Below the pieces are notes generated by a model, which was not told where the DNA came from, ran no database searches, and saw only the letters and a list, made by a program, of their open reading frames with translations. A stretch of DNA of 64,000 bases, from positions 3,591,501-3,655,500 of the forward strand of contig CP001622.1 in NCBI GenBank assembly GCA_000023185.1, written 5' to 3'. A program made the translations under genes and the position numbers. This DNA is from Rhizobium leguminosarum bv. trifolii WSM1325 (GTDB taxonomy: Bacteria; Pseudomonadota; Alphaproteobacteria; Rhizobiales; Rhizobiaceae). Below, piece after piece: positions 26,419 to 34,670 of the stretch; the stretch's first letter is position 1; every line of letters begins with the position of its first letter.

Positions 26419-26442
26419 TTTCAGGACATTCCTTTTCAGGAC
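26419..26442 (+). promoter_or_regulatory. Direct repeat upstream of the AraC-type gene
   Basis: TTTCAGGAC occurs twice, at 26419-26427 and 26434-26442, start to start 15 bases apart, immediately before the ATG at 26452. A TATATA-like sequence lies at about 26407-26412. Tandem direct repeats are the usual operator form for AraC proteins, so this may be an autoregulatory site. Confidence 0.4.
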
Positions 26443-26451
26443 GCGACGATC

Positions 26452-27396
26452 ATGCAGCAAATCGGCTTTCTGCTCTATCCCGGCTTTCAGATAATGAGCC
26501 TGGCGGCCGTCTCCGCCTTCGAATTCGCCAATCTCGAACTCGAGGAAAAGGTTTACGAGATCCGCTACCTCTCCGAAAATGGCGGGCCGGTTGCCAACTC
26601 GCTTGGCATGATGATGGAGACGGAGGCCTTCGGCACCCCGGCCCTCGACACCCTGATCGTGGCGGGCGCGCCCGATATCAGGCTGCCGAATGCCGCAGAA
26701 GCCGACTTCATTCGTGCCGCCCTGCCCGCCACACGTCGCTTGGCGTCGATCTGCACCGGCGCCTTCTTTCTTGCCGAAGCCGGCATCCTCGACGGCCGCC
26801 GCGCGACGACGCACTGGTATGTCTCTCGCGAGCTGCAAAGCCGCTATCCCAAGATAAAGATGGAAGAGGACCGGATCTTCATCATCGACGGTTCCATCTG
26901 GACCTCGGCAGGCATGACGGCCGGTCTCGACCTGGCTTTGGCGATGGTCGAGAAGGATCATGGTTTCGAGGTGGCGCGCGCCGTTTCCCGCAAGCTCGTC
27001 GTCTATCATCGCCGCGCCGGCGGCCAGTCGCAATTCTCAGCCCTTCTGGAACTGGAGCCAAAATCGGACCGGATCCAAAAGGCGCTCGCCCACGCCCGCA
27101 GCAATCTGAAATCGGCGCTTTCGGTGGAGGAGTTGGCGGAAGTCGCCCATCTCAGCCCCCGTCAGTTCAGCCGCGCCTTCCGCGACGAAACCGGGCAGTC
27201 GCCGGCGAAGGCCGTCGAGAACCTGAGGCTGGAAGCGGCCCGGCTGATGATGGAGCAGGGCCGCCACCCGATCGATGTCGTTGCCCGCGAAACCGGCTTT
27301 GCCGATCGCGAGCGCATGCGCCGCGCCTTCCTTCGCGCTTTCGGTCAGCCGCCGCAGGCAATTCGGCGCGCCGCCCTGCAGGAACTGCAGATGTGA
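26452..27396 (+). CDS. GlxA-type AraC-family regulator with DJ-1/PfpI-like domain
   Basis: A 314-residue regulator. The N-terminal half (residues 1-180) is a DJ-1/PfpI-like domain: IGFLLYPGFQIMSLAAVSAF at the start and SICTGAFFLAEAGILDGRRA at the nucleophile-elbow position, where the Cys is present. The C-terminal half has two AraC helix-turn-helices (VEELAEVAHLSPRQFSRAFR, then DVVARETGFADRERMRRAF). The ATG at 26452 is chosen over an upstream start at 26335 inside the intergenic region. It is divergent from an SDR gene. The effector is not known. Confidence 0.93.
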   Translation: MQQIGFLLYPGFQIMSLAAVSAFEFANLELEEKVYEIRYLSENGGPVANSLGMMMETEAFGTPALDTLIVAGAPDIRLPNAAEADFIRAALPATRRLASICTGAFFLAEAGILDGRRATTHWYVSRELQSRYPKIKMEEDRIFIIDGSIWTSAGMTAGLDLALAMVEKDHGFEVARAVSRKLVVYHRRAGGQSQFSALLELEPKSDRIQKALAHARSNLKSALSVEELAEVAHLSPRQFSRAFRDETGQSPAKAVENLRLEAARLMMEQGRHPIDVVARETGFADRERMRRAFLRAFGQPPQAIRRAALQELQM

Positions 27397-27407
27397 TGCA
27401 CCCGGCC

Positions 27408-27513
27408 TGCTGCATAATTCCTTAAATCGGAATCGATTTAAGGGTAAAATTATGCAGCAATTCAAAGTGCTACAGCGTCCTTTGCGCGTCTGAAAAGACG
27501 CGCAGCGCTGTAG
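27408..27513. repeat. Palindromic intergenic repeat, copy 3 (complete, 106 bp)
   Basis: Two adjoining palindromes. TGCTGCATAATT (27408-27419) pairs with AATTATGCAGCA (27448-27459) around CTTAAATCG/CGATTTAAG. CTACAGCG (27470-27477) pairs with CGCTGTAG (27506-27513) around GCGCGTCT/AAGACGCGC. It lies between two convergent genes. Copies are at 15738-15837 and 20750-20803. Confidence 0.85.
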
Positions 27514-27537
27514 GCGGCAGGATGCATCCTGTTCTCG

Positions 27538-28344
27538 TTACCGCTCCTGAAGCGCCCGGCGTATTGCCGTCTCGACCGCTGAATAGGCACCGTCCTCCCG
27601 TTCGAGCCGAATGGGTTCGGAAGGTGCAAGGCCGGGCTGCGCCATGAAACGCGGCTGCTTGCCGCGATGCATCTGCGCTGCGTGGATGAGAAACGGATGG
27701 CATAGATAGACGGTACCCGCCCGCCCTGTCGCCAAGGCCAGCGGCCGGTCTTCCCCGACGTGCTCCAACCTAAGATAGGCCATTCCCGACTCGCCCGCTG
27801 GCTCAAGAAGGCGGGCAATATCCTTGTGCGAACCGACGCGGATGCGGGTCGGCGCATCCTGTTCCCCGACATCCGAGAACAGGAAGAGCATCAGCAACGC
27901 CCGCCCGCGCGAGGTGATATTCACCCGCCAGGCGGAAAAGTCCCGCTGCTCATCCCGATTGGAATCCTCGCCGGCAAAGCTCAGATCGACATGCCAACCG
28001 GCATCGCCGGGATCATCGGGATGGGGAAAGCGGACCGGGAAACTGCCAAGCCCGCTGCGCGGCTCCCAGCGACCCTTGCCGACGAGCTGGTCGAAGGCCG
28101 AATGCAACACCGGCGTATTGACGGCTTTCTCGAATGGCCCGCCGCCATAGCCGGCAAGCCGCACGACTGGCTGCGTCCACGTCCTTGGATCATCCGCATC
28201 GAAGGGAATGTCGCGCCACATGATGGCTCGAGCTTCCTTGGCCAATGCGAGGGGAAAAGCGTCGTCGATCCTGACGAAACCGTCGTCGATGAATTGCTCG
28301 ATCTGCGCAGCACTCAGTGCCGCCGGATAAACATCTGATGTCAT
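27538..28344 (-). CDS. Phytanoyl-CoA dioxygenase-like protein
   Basis: A 268-residue protein of the non-haem iron, 2-oxoglutarate-dependent PhyH family. The iron-binding His and Asp are in WHVDLSF; the distal His is likely in LCHPFLIHAAQMHRG, with a later Arg (PRFMAQ) to hold the co-substrate. Such enzymes hydroxylate varied small molecules; the substrate here is unknown. The ATG at 28344 follows an AGAGAGAG stretch. A TTG at 28365 is possible but less likely. There is no close operon partner. About 230 bases to the right of it hold nothing I recognise. Confidence 0.82.
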   Translation of the reverse strand: MTSDVYPAALSAAQIEQFIDDGFVRIDDAFPLALAKEARAIMWRDIPFDADDPRTWTQPVVRLAGYGGGPFEKAVNTPVLHSAFDQLVGKGRWEPRSGLGSFPVRFPHPDDPGDAGWHVDLSFAGEDSNRDEQRDFSAWRVNITSRGRALLMLFLFSDVGEQDAPTRIRVGSHKDIARLLEPAGESGMAYLRLEHVGEDRPLALATGRAGTVYLCHPFLIHAAQMHRGKQPRFMAQPGLAPSEPIRLEREDGAYSAVETAIRRALQER

Positions 28345-28574
28345 GAAATCTCTCTCTATCGCCAATCCTGCCGGCTCTTTCCTTGGCCAGACGCAGGGTG
28401 GTTACGTTTCACGGCAACGCGCCAGCCGCAAAGGCTGGTCAGCGGCCCCATCTTCTGATGCCCGAAGGCAGAGCCTCAGCGGCTCAAGAAGAAGACCGAA
28501 GCGATATTGAGGGTGAACGTCTTCATAGCGGCCCAAAGCTACAGCCACGCGTCCGACGGGTCAATGCGGAGATG

Positions 28575-29471
28575 TCAGGCCACCACCCCGCGCAACGCGC
28601 CATGCACCGACTGCAGCACGAGTTCGGCAAGCCGGGCCGCAGCCGGCTGCGGTTCGGCTTCCGCCCGATGCAGGACCAGGCCGAGCTTCGGCAAATCCGG
28701 CAAGCCGATCGCCCCCGGCGCCAGCGGCCGGACCTTCGCCGGCAGGCCAACCGGCGTGCGGATGGTGAGACCGAGGCCAGCCGCCGTCGCAGCCCAAAGA
28801 CCGCCGAGACTGGGACTGACGAAGGCGAGCCGCCAGGAAATGCCCGCCTCATCAAGTGCCTTGGTCGCTGCACTGCGCAGCAGGCATGGCGCCTCCAGCG
28901 AAGCGAGCGGCATCGGCTCGCCGCTTGCGGCTTGCCAGGCCGGCTGCCCCTCGGCAGGTCCGATCCAGCGCATCGGCACTTCGCCGATCCGCTCGCAATG
29001 CGCCGTCAGCGTGCCGTCGCTCCAGGCAAGCGCCAGATCGAGCTTGCCCGATGTGACGCGCTCCAGCAGTTCGGCATTGCGTACCACCCGCGCTTCGATC
29101 CGAACCTTCGGGTGGGCACGCGCAAAGCGGCCGAGCACATCAGGCAGCAGGGTTTCGCCGAAATCCTCCTGCAGGCCGAGCCGCACCCAGCCTTCCAGCT
29201 CGACGCTGTTAACGGCGGCAGCCGCCTCGTCGTTGAGCTCCAGCAGCCGCCTGGCATAACCGAGCATCGTCTCGCCGGCATCGGTCAGCGCCAGCCCGCG
29301 CCCCGCCTTGCGGAAGATCGGCGTGCCCGCCTGCTCCTCCAGCTTCTTCAGCTGCGCACTCACTGCAGAGGTCGAACGCCCGAGCCGCTCGGCCGCCTTG
29401 GCGAAATTGCCGAGTTCCATGCCGGTCGAAAAGGTTCGAAGCACTTCGAGATCGAAGATCGTCCGTCGCAT
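28575..29471 (-). CDS. LysR-family transcriptional regulator
   Basis: A 298-residue regulator. FDLEVLRTFSTGMELGNFAK leads into the helix-turn-helix AAERLGRSTSAVSAQLKKLE; the effector-binding domain follows from about residue 95. It faces the tautomerase-cupin-DUF4865 operon with a 117-base gap and is the likely regulator of that operon. A 13-base direct repeat with one mismatch in the gap is a candidate site. Confidence 0.94.
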   Translation of the reverse strand: MRRTIFDLEVLRTFSTGMELGNFAKAAERLGRSTSAVSAQLKKLEEQAGTPIFRKAGRGLALTDAGETMLGYARRLLELNDEAAAAVNSVELEGWVRLGLQEDFGETLLPDVLGRFARAHPKVRIEARVVRNAELLERVTSGKLDLALAWSDGTLTAHCERIGEVPMRWIGPAEGQPAWQAASGEPMPLASLEAPCLLRSAATKALDEAGISWRLAFVSPSLGGLWAATAAGLGLTIRTPVGLPAKVRPLAPGAIGLPDLPKLGLVLHRAEAEPQPAAARLAELVLQSVHGALRGVVA

Positions 29472-29484
29472 TAAATAGTCCTAT

Positions 29485-29528
29485 TTTTCAGGATCATTCA
29501 TCCATAAAATTCTGATTTTCAGCATCAT
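29485..29528. promoter_or_regulatory. Direct repeat between the LysR gene and its divergent operon
   Basis: TTTTCAGGATCAT at 29485-29497 and TTTTCAGCATCAT at 29516-29528 differ at one base and are 31 bases apart, about three helical turns. They lie in the 117-base divergent gap, where a LysR regulator commonly binds two sites on the same face of the DNA. Confidence 0.45.
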
Positions 29529-29588
29529 CGTGCCGTGCGATGGTTCTGCTGTCAAGGCCGACCGACGGCCTGAACCATGGAGATTCCG

Positions 29589-30008
29589 ATGCCCTTCGTT
29601 CGCATTTCCCTTCGTAAAGGCAAGTCGCCGGACTACCTCATGGCACTGGCCGACAACATCCAGCACGCCCTGGTCGAGACCTTCGACGTGCCCGAAAACG
29701 ACCGCTTCCAGGCCATCCACCAGCATGACGAGCGCGAGTTGATCTTCGATCGCAGCTATCTTGCCGGCCCGCGCTCGGACGACTTCGTCTACATCTCGAT
29801 CACGATCGGCAGGCCTCGCACCGGCGAGATGAAGGCAGCGCTCTATCGGCGGCACGCCGATCTCCTGGCGCAATCGCCGGGCCTCCGGCCGGAGGACGTA
29901 ATGATCGTCATCAGCACCAGCACACCGGAAGACTGGTCCTTCGGCAATGGCATTGCCCAGATGACAGACCCAGACTGGCGGCTTCGTGTGGCTGGAGGCC
30001 GGCAATGA
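29589..30008 (+). CDS. Tautomerase-superfamily protein
   Basis: A 139-residue protein of the tautomerase (4-oxalocrotonate tautomerase/MIF-like) superfamily. The ATG at 29589 gives MPFVRISLRKG, so removal of Met exposes the N-terminal Pro used as catalytic base; an ATG 12 bases earlier would bury it and is rejected. VYISITIGRPRTGEMKAALY and PEDVMIVIS fit the second half of the fold. It overlaps the cupin gene start by ATGA. The substrate is unknown. Confidence 0.88.
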   Translation: MPFVRISLRKGKSPDYLMALADNIQHALVETFDVPENDRFQAIHQHDERELIFDRSYLAGPRSDDFVYISITIGRPRTGEMKAALYRRHADLLAQSPGLRPEDVMIVISTSTPEDWSFGNGIAQMTDPDWRLRVAGGRQ

Positions 30009-30409
30009 TCGCTTCGAACCCGAAGACCATGACCATCAGACGCCCTGGCAGGGCGGTCCGCTCGCCGGAGGGCGTCGCAACCTCGCCTTTCTGGGTCGAG
30101 ATGCTGCTCGAAGGCAGCGCCGATGGTGAGAACACCGCAATGCGCGCCACGCTCGAACCCGGCACCATCACCCGTTGGCACACCCATCCCAGAGGCCAGT
30201 TGCTCTATGTGCTTTCGGGCCATGGGTTGGCGCAGACCGAGGGCGGCCCGATCGAAGCATTGCGTCCCGGCGATGCCGTCTGGTTTGCGCTCGGCGAGCG
30301 TCACTGGCATGGCGCGGCCGATGACAGCCCCTTCAGCTATATCAGTATCCAGCCGAAGGAAAACGGCAGCGTCGTCGAATGGCTGCAACCGGTGGAGACA
30401 CGGTCATGA
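30005..30409 (+). CDS. Cupin-domain protein
   Basis: A 134-residue single cupin. WHTHPRGQLLYVLSGHGLAQ is motif 1, with the His-x-His and a third ligand position, and RPGDAVWFALGERHWHGA is motif 2 with its His. A metal-binding barrel is likely. Its start overlaps the tautomerase stop and its stop overlaps the next start, so the three proteins are made together. The family includes quercetinase-like and isomerase-like enzymes and pure binding proteins; the function is open. Confidence 0.88.
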   Translation: MIASNPKTMTIRRPGRAVRSPEGVATSPFWVEMLLEGSADGENTAMRATLEPGTITRWHTHPRGQLLYVLSGHGLAQTEGGPIEALRPGDAVWFALGERHWHGAADDSPFSYISIQPKENGSVVEWLQPVETRS

Positions 30410-30963
30410 TGACCATGCAGTACAGCTTCCCCCTGCCCGCGGACTACGACATGTCGATCATCGACCGCCGCATCCGCGACAAGGGTCCGCTGCTCGACGG
30501 CTTCCCCGATCTCGGCTTCAAAGCCTATCTCAGCGCCCGCAAGGGGGAGTTCGGCAACCGCGACAATCTCTATGCGCCCTTCTATCTCTGGCAGAGGCCG
30601 GAAGGAGCAAGCGAATTCCTCTGCGGCCCAGGTTTCGAGGCTCTCACCAGCGCCTTCGGCTGGCCACAGGTGAGGACCTGGATCGTCTGGCAGGCAGAAA
30701 TCTCGCCTGATATCGCCTCAGCCAAGTTCGCCACACGCGATGTCCTGCAGACAGAGCCTTATGCGCCGCTCGCCGACATCCGCCAGGCCGAAAGCGCGGA
30801 GGCTGGAGCCGACGTTGCGACGGGCAGGGCACTCGCCTCCGTCTCCGGCTTCGAACCTACGACCTGGACGCGGGTACGCTTCAGACTGTGGCGAGAAATT
30901 CCCGAGATCGGCGAGCAGACGCAGGCCTATCGCGTCGGCCATCTATCCCTGGCTCGACCCTGA
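30406..30963 (+). CDS. DUF4865-family protein
   Basis: A 185-residue protein starting MMTMQYSFPLPADYDMSIID. The run RIRDKGPLLDGFPDLGFKAY, NLYAPFYLWQ and FEALTSAFGWPQVRTWI fits the DUF4865 family, which is often found beside tautomerase and cupin genes. It resembles ABM/monooxygenase-like ferredoxin folds in size and composition, but no activity is known to me. It ends two bases before the convergent LysE gene. Start codons at 30406, 30409 and 30415 are all possible; the first overlaps the cupin stop. Confidence 0.75.
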   Translation: MMTMQYSFPLPADYDMSIIDRRIRDKGPLLDGFPDLGFKAYLSARKGEFGNRDNLYAPFYLWQRPEGASEFLCGPGFEALTSAFGWPQVRTWIVWQAEISPDIASAKFATRDVLQTEPYAPLADIRQAESAEAGADVATGRALASVSGFEPTTWTRVRFRLWREIPEIGEQTQAYRVGHLSLARP

Positions 30964-30965
30964 CC

Positions 30966-31601
30966 TCAAGCGGTTGCCCGGCGATAGAATGCAAGCGAGC
31001 CGGCAAGCGCCAGCAGCGCGCCACCGCAGGCCCGCTCCAGCCACATGGCGCTGGAGGTTTTGAGGAAACGCACGGCCTGCGAACCGAAGAAGGCGTAGCC
31101 GAACATGATGAGGAAATCGAGCGCGGCAAAGACCAGCGCGAGCAACGTGTATTGCGTTGCCTGCGGCAGGGTCGGGTCGATGAACTGCGGCAGAAAGGCC
31201 GAGAAGAACAGGTAGCCCTTCGGATTGGTCGCCGCGACCATGAAGCTCTTCAGCCCGATCGAGAAGGGCGAAGTCGCGCCCGCAGGCGCTCCGGACTTCA
31301 AAGCCGCATCGATCGTGCCCTTCGAACGCAGCAGCATGATGCCGAGAAAAGCGAGATAGGCGGCACCCGCCCATTTCAGCATCGAGAACCAGAATTCCGA
31401 TGCAGCGAGCAGCGCACCGAGCCCGATCGCGACGGCGCCGATCAGCACGAAATCGGACAGCACCGCGCCGATCATGCCGGCAACTGCCCGGCGCAGGCCA
31501 TGCCGAGAACCGTTGGTCAGCGCCAACAGCACCGTTGGCCCGGGCGTCGCGATGCCGACAAAAGAAACGGCTGCAAAAGCCAGAAGCGTGACGATATCCA
31601 T
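30966..31601 (-). CDS. LysE/RhtB-family amino acid exporter
   Basis: A 211-residue membrane protein with about six hydrophobic segments. ATPGPTVLLALTNGSRHGLR near the N-terminus is the family signature (PGP), followed by KWAGAAYLAFLGIMLLRS and the ATNPKGYLFFSAFLPQF block. Such carriers export amino acids or homoserine lactone-like compounds; the substrate is unknown. The ATG at 31601 has GGAGCATC upstream; an in-frame start at 31625 is weaker. Confidence 0.92.
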   Translation of the reverse strand: MDIVTLLAFAAVSFVGIATPGPTVLLALTNGSRHGLRRAVAGMIGAVLSDFVLIGAVAIGLGALLAASEFWFSMLKWAGAAYLAFLGIMLLRSKGTIDAALKSGAPAGATSPFSIGLKSFMVAATNPKGYLFFSAFLPQFIDPTLPQATQYTLLALVFAALDFLIMFGYAFFGSQAVRFLKTSSAMWLERACGGALLALAGSLAFYRRATA

Positions 31602-31688
31602 GATGCTCCTCCGAACCCGGAGCATGTCCAGCTCCAGGGAGCGAAACTTGCATGCGTCGCCAAGCTTGGCAATGCCAGTCCGTCAACG

Positions 31689-31723
31689 AAAAAGCCCGCC
31701 GCCTCTTCGGGCAGCGGACTTTC
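31689..31723 (-). terminator. Rho-independent terminator after pyk
   Basis: On the minus strand AAGTCCGCTGCC pairs with GGCGGCGGGCTT around CGAAGA, followed by a T-run (AAAAA at 31689-31693 on the given strand). It lies 18 bases after the pyk stop codon. Confidence 0.75.
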
Positions 31724-31740
31724 GAAGGCATGCGATTGGA

Positions 31741-33180
31741 TCAGACGCCGCTCTGGCCGTCGGAGCCGATATAGGCGATGCGGATCATGTTGGTGGCGCC
31801 GGGCGTGCCGAGCGGCACACCGGCCGAGATGATGATGCGATCGCCCGGCTTGCCGAAGCCTTCGTCCGCGACGATCCGGCAGGCGCGGTTGACCATATCG
31901 TCGAGATCGGTCGCGTCATGGGTGACGACGCAATGCAGGCCCCAGACAACGGCAAGACGGCGCGCCGTCTTGATGATCGGCGACAGCGCCAGGATCGGCA
32001 CCTGCGGACGCTCGCGCGAGGCACGAAGGCCTGTCGTGCCCGACGAGGTGTAACAGACGATCGCCGACAGCTTCAGCGTTTCGGCGATCTGACGGGCGGC
32101 CAGCGAGATCGCATCGGCGCCGGTCGCTTCCGGCTGGGCACGCTGGGCATAGATGATGCCGGGATAATGCGGCTCGCGCTCGATGGCGGTGGCAATCGAC
32201 GCCATCGTCGTCACAGCTTCGACGGGATAGTCGCCCGAGGCCGATTCGGCCGAGAGCATGACGGCATCCGCACCTTCAAAAACGGCGGTCGCGACGTCGG
32301 AAACTTCGGCGCGTGTCGGCACCGGCGCTGAAATCATCGATTCCAGCATCTGCGTGGCAACGACCACCGGCTTGCCCGAACGGCGGCAGGCACGGATCAG
32401 CTGCTTCTGGATGCCAGGAACCGATTCGAGCGGCATTTCGACGCCGAGATCACCGCGCGCGACCATCAATGCATCGGAAAGCTCGATGATTTCCTCGATG
32501 CGCTCAAGAGCTTGCGGCTTTTCGATCTTCGACATCAGGCCGACGCGGCCGCGGGCGATCTTGCGCACTTCGGCAAGGTCGTCGGGACGCTGGACGAAGG
32601 AAAGCGCCACCCAGTCGACATCGTCGGTGGCAAGCACTGCGTCGAGATCGGCGCGGTCCTTGTCCGTCAGCGCGCCGACGCCGAGCAGCGTGTCGGGAAG
32701 GCTGACGCCCTTGCGGTCGGAGATGCGCGTGCCCGAAATAACAGTCGTGACGATGCTCTTGCCGTCGCATTTTTCTGCGCGCAGGGCGAGCTTGCCGTCA
32801 TCGATCAGTAGGCGGTGGCCGGGCTGTACCGACTCTAGGATCTCGGGGTGCGGCAGATAGACGCGGTTCTGGTCGCCGAGGGCTTCGTTGTTGTCGAGCG
32901 TGAAGGTCTGGCCGGGCTTCAGATCCACCTTGCCGTCGACGAACTTGCCGACACGCAGTTTCGGTCCCTGCAGGTCGGCGAGAATGCCGATCGGCCGGCC
33001 GGAGCGCGCCTCGACCGAGCGGATGCGCTGGATGAGCATACGCATCATGTCGTGGCTCGCATGGCTCATGTTGATGCGGAAGACATCGGCACCAGCCTGG
33101 TGCAGCTTCTCGATCATCGATTCCTCGGAGGAGGCTGGCCCGAGGGTGGCGAGGATTTTAACTTTGCGATTACGCTTCAT
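31741..33180 (-). CDS. pyk: Pyruvate kinase
   Basis: A 479-residue pyruvate kinase with the whole catalytic core. KILATLGPASS is the N-terminal strand, DVFRINMSHAS the nucleotide site, MVARGDLGVEM the phosphoenolpyruvate site and KPVVVATQMLESMI the central motif. The C-terminal allosteric domain is present. It makes pyruvate and ATP from phosphoenolpyruvate and ADP. The ATG at 33180 overlaps the last base of the upstream DUF1036 stop codon, so the two are coupled. A terminator follows at 31689-31723. Confidence 0.97.
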   Translation of the reverse strand: MKRNRKVKILATLGPASSEESMIEKLHQAGADVFRINMSHASHDMMRMLIQRIRSVEARSGRPIGILADLQGPKLRVGKFVDGKVDLKPGQTFTLDNNEALGDQNRVYLPHPEILESVQPGHRLLIDDGKLALRAEKCDGKSIVTTVISGTRISDRKGVSLPDTLLGVGALTDKDRADLDAVLATDDVDWVALSFVQRPDDLAEVRKIARGRVGLMSKIEKPQALERIEEIIELSDALMVARGDLGVEMPLESVPGIQKQLIRACRRSGKPVVVATQMLESMISAPVPTRAEVSDVATAVFEGADAVMLSAESASGDYPVEAVTTMASIATAIEREPHYPGIIYAQRAQPEATGADAISLAARQIAETLKLSAIVCYTSSGTTGLRASRERPQVPILALSPIIKTARRLAVVWGLHCVVTHDATDLDDMVNRACRIVADEGFGKPGDRIIISAGVPLGTPGATNMIRIAYIGSDGQSGV

Positions 33181-33665
33181 CAATTCTGGCTTTCTTGCGT
33201 CCCTGGGGTGTCGGAGAGTTGAACCATCCAGCTACCCTGGCGGCCCGTATCATATTCCTTGAATCCCATCTTCTGGTAACCGCGGGCATAACAATCCTGC
33301 ACACCCGAGATCTTGAATTCATTTTCCGCCACGCACATCTGCACGTCACCCGTCCATCGTCCTCCCCGGGCGGCGTCCTCTGCGTAGAGGTAATAATAAC
33401 GCGACTGCAATTCTCCCTCGATCAGCGTAGCGCAGGTCGTTGCCGGCACCTGCCACCAGCCCTCCGTCACCCAGCCATCCTTGGCCCGGTATCCGATCGC
33501 GACGCCGACGAGATTTTGTGTTCCATTGCAGACGCGAAAATCGGCGCGTGCGGCATCTGCGATGAAAAACGGCATGGCGGCTGCAAGAGCGAACAGAGCG
33601 AGACGGACCAGCGGTCCGGACCGCGTGAGGAAACTTGGCGCGGCTTGGATCAACACGGCTCCCAA
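33180..33665 (-). CDS. DUF1036 secreted protein
   Basis: A 161-residue protein with an N-terminal hydrophobic signal (LVRLALFALAAAMPFFIADA, cleavage likely after AARA) and one DUF1036 domain: FRVCNGTQNLVGVAIGYRAK, TEGWWQVPATTCATLIEGEL and YYYLYAEDAARGGRWTG. Conserved Cys residues (VCNGT, TTCAT, VQMCV, QDCYA) may form disulfides. The role is unknown. No ATG exists at the front; the TTG at 33665 is used here, and a GTG at 33656 or TTG at 33653 is possible. Its stop overlaps the pyk start. Confidence 0.85.
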   Translation of the reverse strand: MGAVLIQAAPSFLTRSGPLVRLALFALAAAMPFFIADAARADFRVCNGTQNLVGVAIGYRAKDGWVTEGWWQVPATTCATLIEGELQSRYYYLYAEDAARGGRWTGDVQMCVAENEFKISGVQDCYARGYQKMGFKEYDTGRQGSWMVQLSDTPGTQESQN

Positions 33666-33845
33666 ATAGCTCCACGGTTATTCGTATCCGTGTCTTCTTG
33701 CGCCGCCGTCAAGCGAAAGTCAACGCAATGCTAATCGATTATATTTCCTTTCATAACCACCGTCGAGGGTCCGACTCAACCTCTCCCCACCCTGCCGCGC
33801 TTGAACCTGCCGCAGGTGCATGCGATCACTGCGCCCAACGGCGCA

Positions 33846-34655
33846 ATGACAAACGGCAATTCCCTGATGGACGACTTCCAATCCTTCGAAATCCTATCCG
33901 GCAAACATGACAAAGGCATGGTGATCCTCGCAGATCACGCGATGAACCGCCTTCCCGCGCGATATGGCCGGCTCGGACTGCCCGACGCGGCCTTCGACCG
34001 CCACATCGCCTATGACATCGGCATCGAGGGCCTGACGCGACAGCTTTCGGCGAAACTCGGCGTTCCAGCCGTGCTCGGCAGCTTTTCGCGTCTGCTGATC
34101 GATCCGAATCGCGGCGAAGACGATCCGACGCTGATCATGAAGATCTCCGACGGCGCCGTCATATCAGGCAATCATCCGATCACGCCGCAGGAATGGGACT
34201 ACCGCATCGAAACCTTCCATCGCCCCTATCACGACGCTGTGGCCGCAACGATCGACAGCGTGGCGAATGCCACCGGCAGAGCGCCGCTGGTGCTGTCGCT
34301 GCATTCCTTCACGCCGGCCTGGAAAGGCATTCCCCGTCCCTGGCACGCCGCCGTGCTCTGGGACAGCGACCATCGCGCCGTCGGCCCGCTGCTCGACATG
34401 CTGCGCGCCGACCCCGATCTCGCCGTCGGCGACAACGAACCCTATGACGGCGCACTGAAGGGCGATACCATGTACCGCCATTGCATGATCACAGGCATTC
34501 CGCATGCGCTGCTCGAGGTGCGCCAAGACCTGATCGGAGACGAGACCGGCATATCAGCATGGGCCGAACGCCTGGCGCCGATCTTTGCGGCGATGAATGC
34601 CGATCCCGCCTTGCACGGATACGACGTTCATCTGTCACGCACCGGCCCCTATTGA
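33846..34655 (+). CDS. N-formylglutamate amidohydrolase-family protein
   Basis: A 269-residue member of the N-formylglutamate amidohydrolase (HutG) family. VILADHAMNRLPARYG is the N-terminal metal-site strand, FSRLLIDPNRGEDDPTLI the central signature and LSLHSFTPAWKG the later His block. No other histidine-degradation gene is adjacent, so the real substrate may differ. The ATG at 33846 is preferred to a TTG at 33801. A DUF1244 gene follows 15 bases after its stop. Confidence 0.87.
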   Translation: MTNGNSLMDDFQSFEILSGKHDKGMVILADHAMNRLPARYGRLGLPDAAFDRHIAYDIGIEGLTRQLSAKLGVPAVLGSFSRLLIDPNRGEDDPTLIMKISDGAVISGNHPITPQEWDYRIETFHRPYHDAVAATIDSVANATGRAPLVLSLHSFTPAWKGIPRPWHAAVLWDSDHRAVGPLLDMLRADPDLAVGDNEPYDGALKGDTMYRHCMITGIPHALLEVRQDLIGDETGISAWAERLAPIFAAMNADPALHGYDVHLSRTGPY

Positions 34656-34670
34656 AAGAAAGGAAGCAAG

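Noticed and set aside
28345..28574. Possible gene between the PhyH-like and LysR genes
   Set aside because: Open frames here overlap LysR in antisense or lack start signals; no domain or RNA structure was recognised.
26452..31601. Genomic island or integrated element in the accessory stretch
   Set aside because: No integrase, transposase, tRNA-end duplication or shift in base composition is visible; the genes look like ordinary chromosomal regulator-enzyme pairs.
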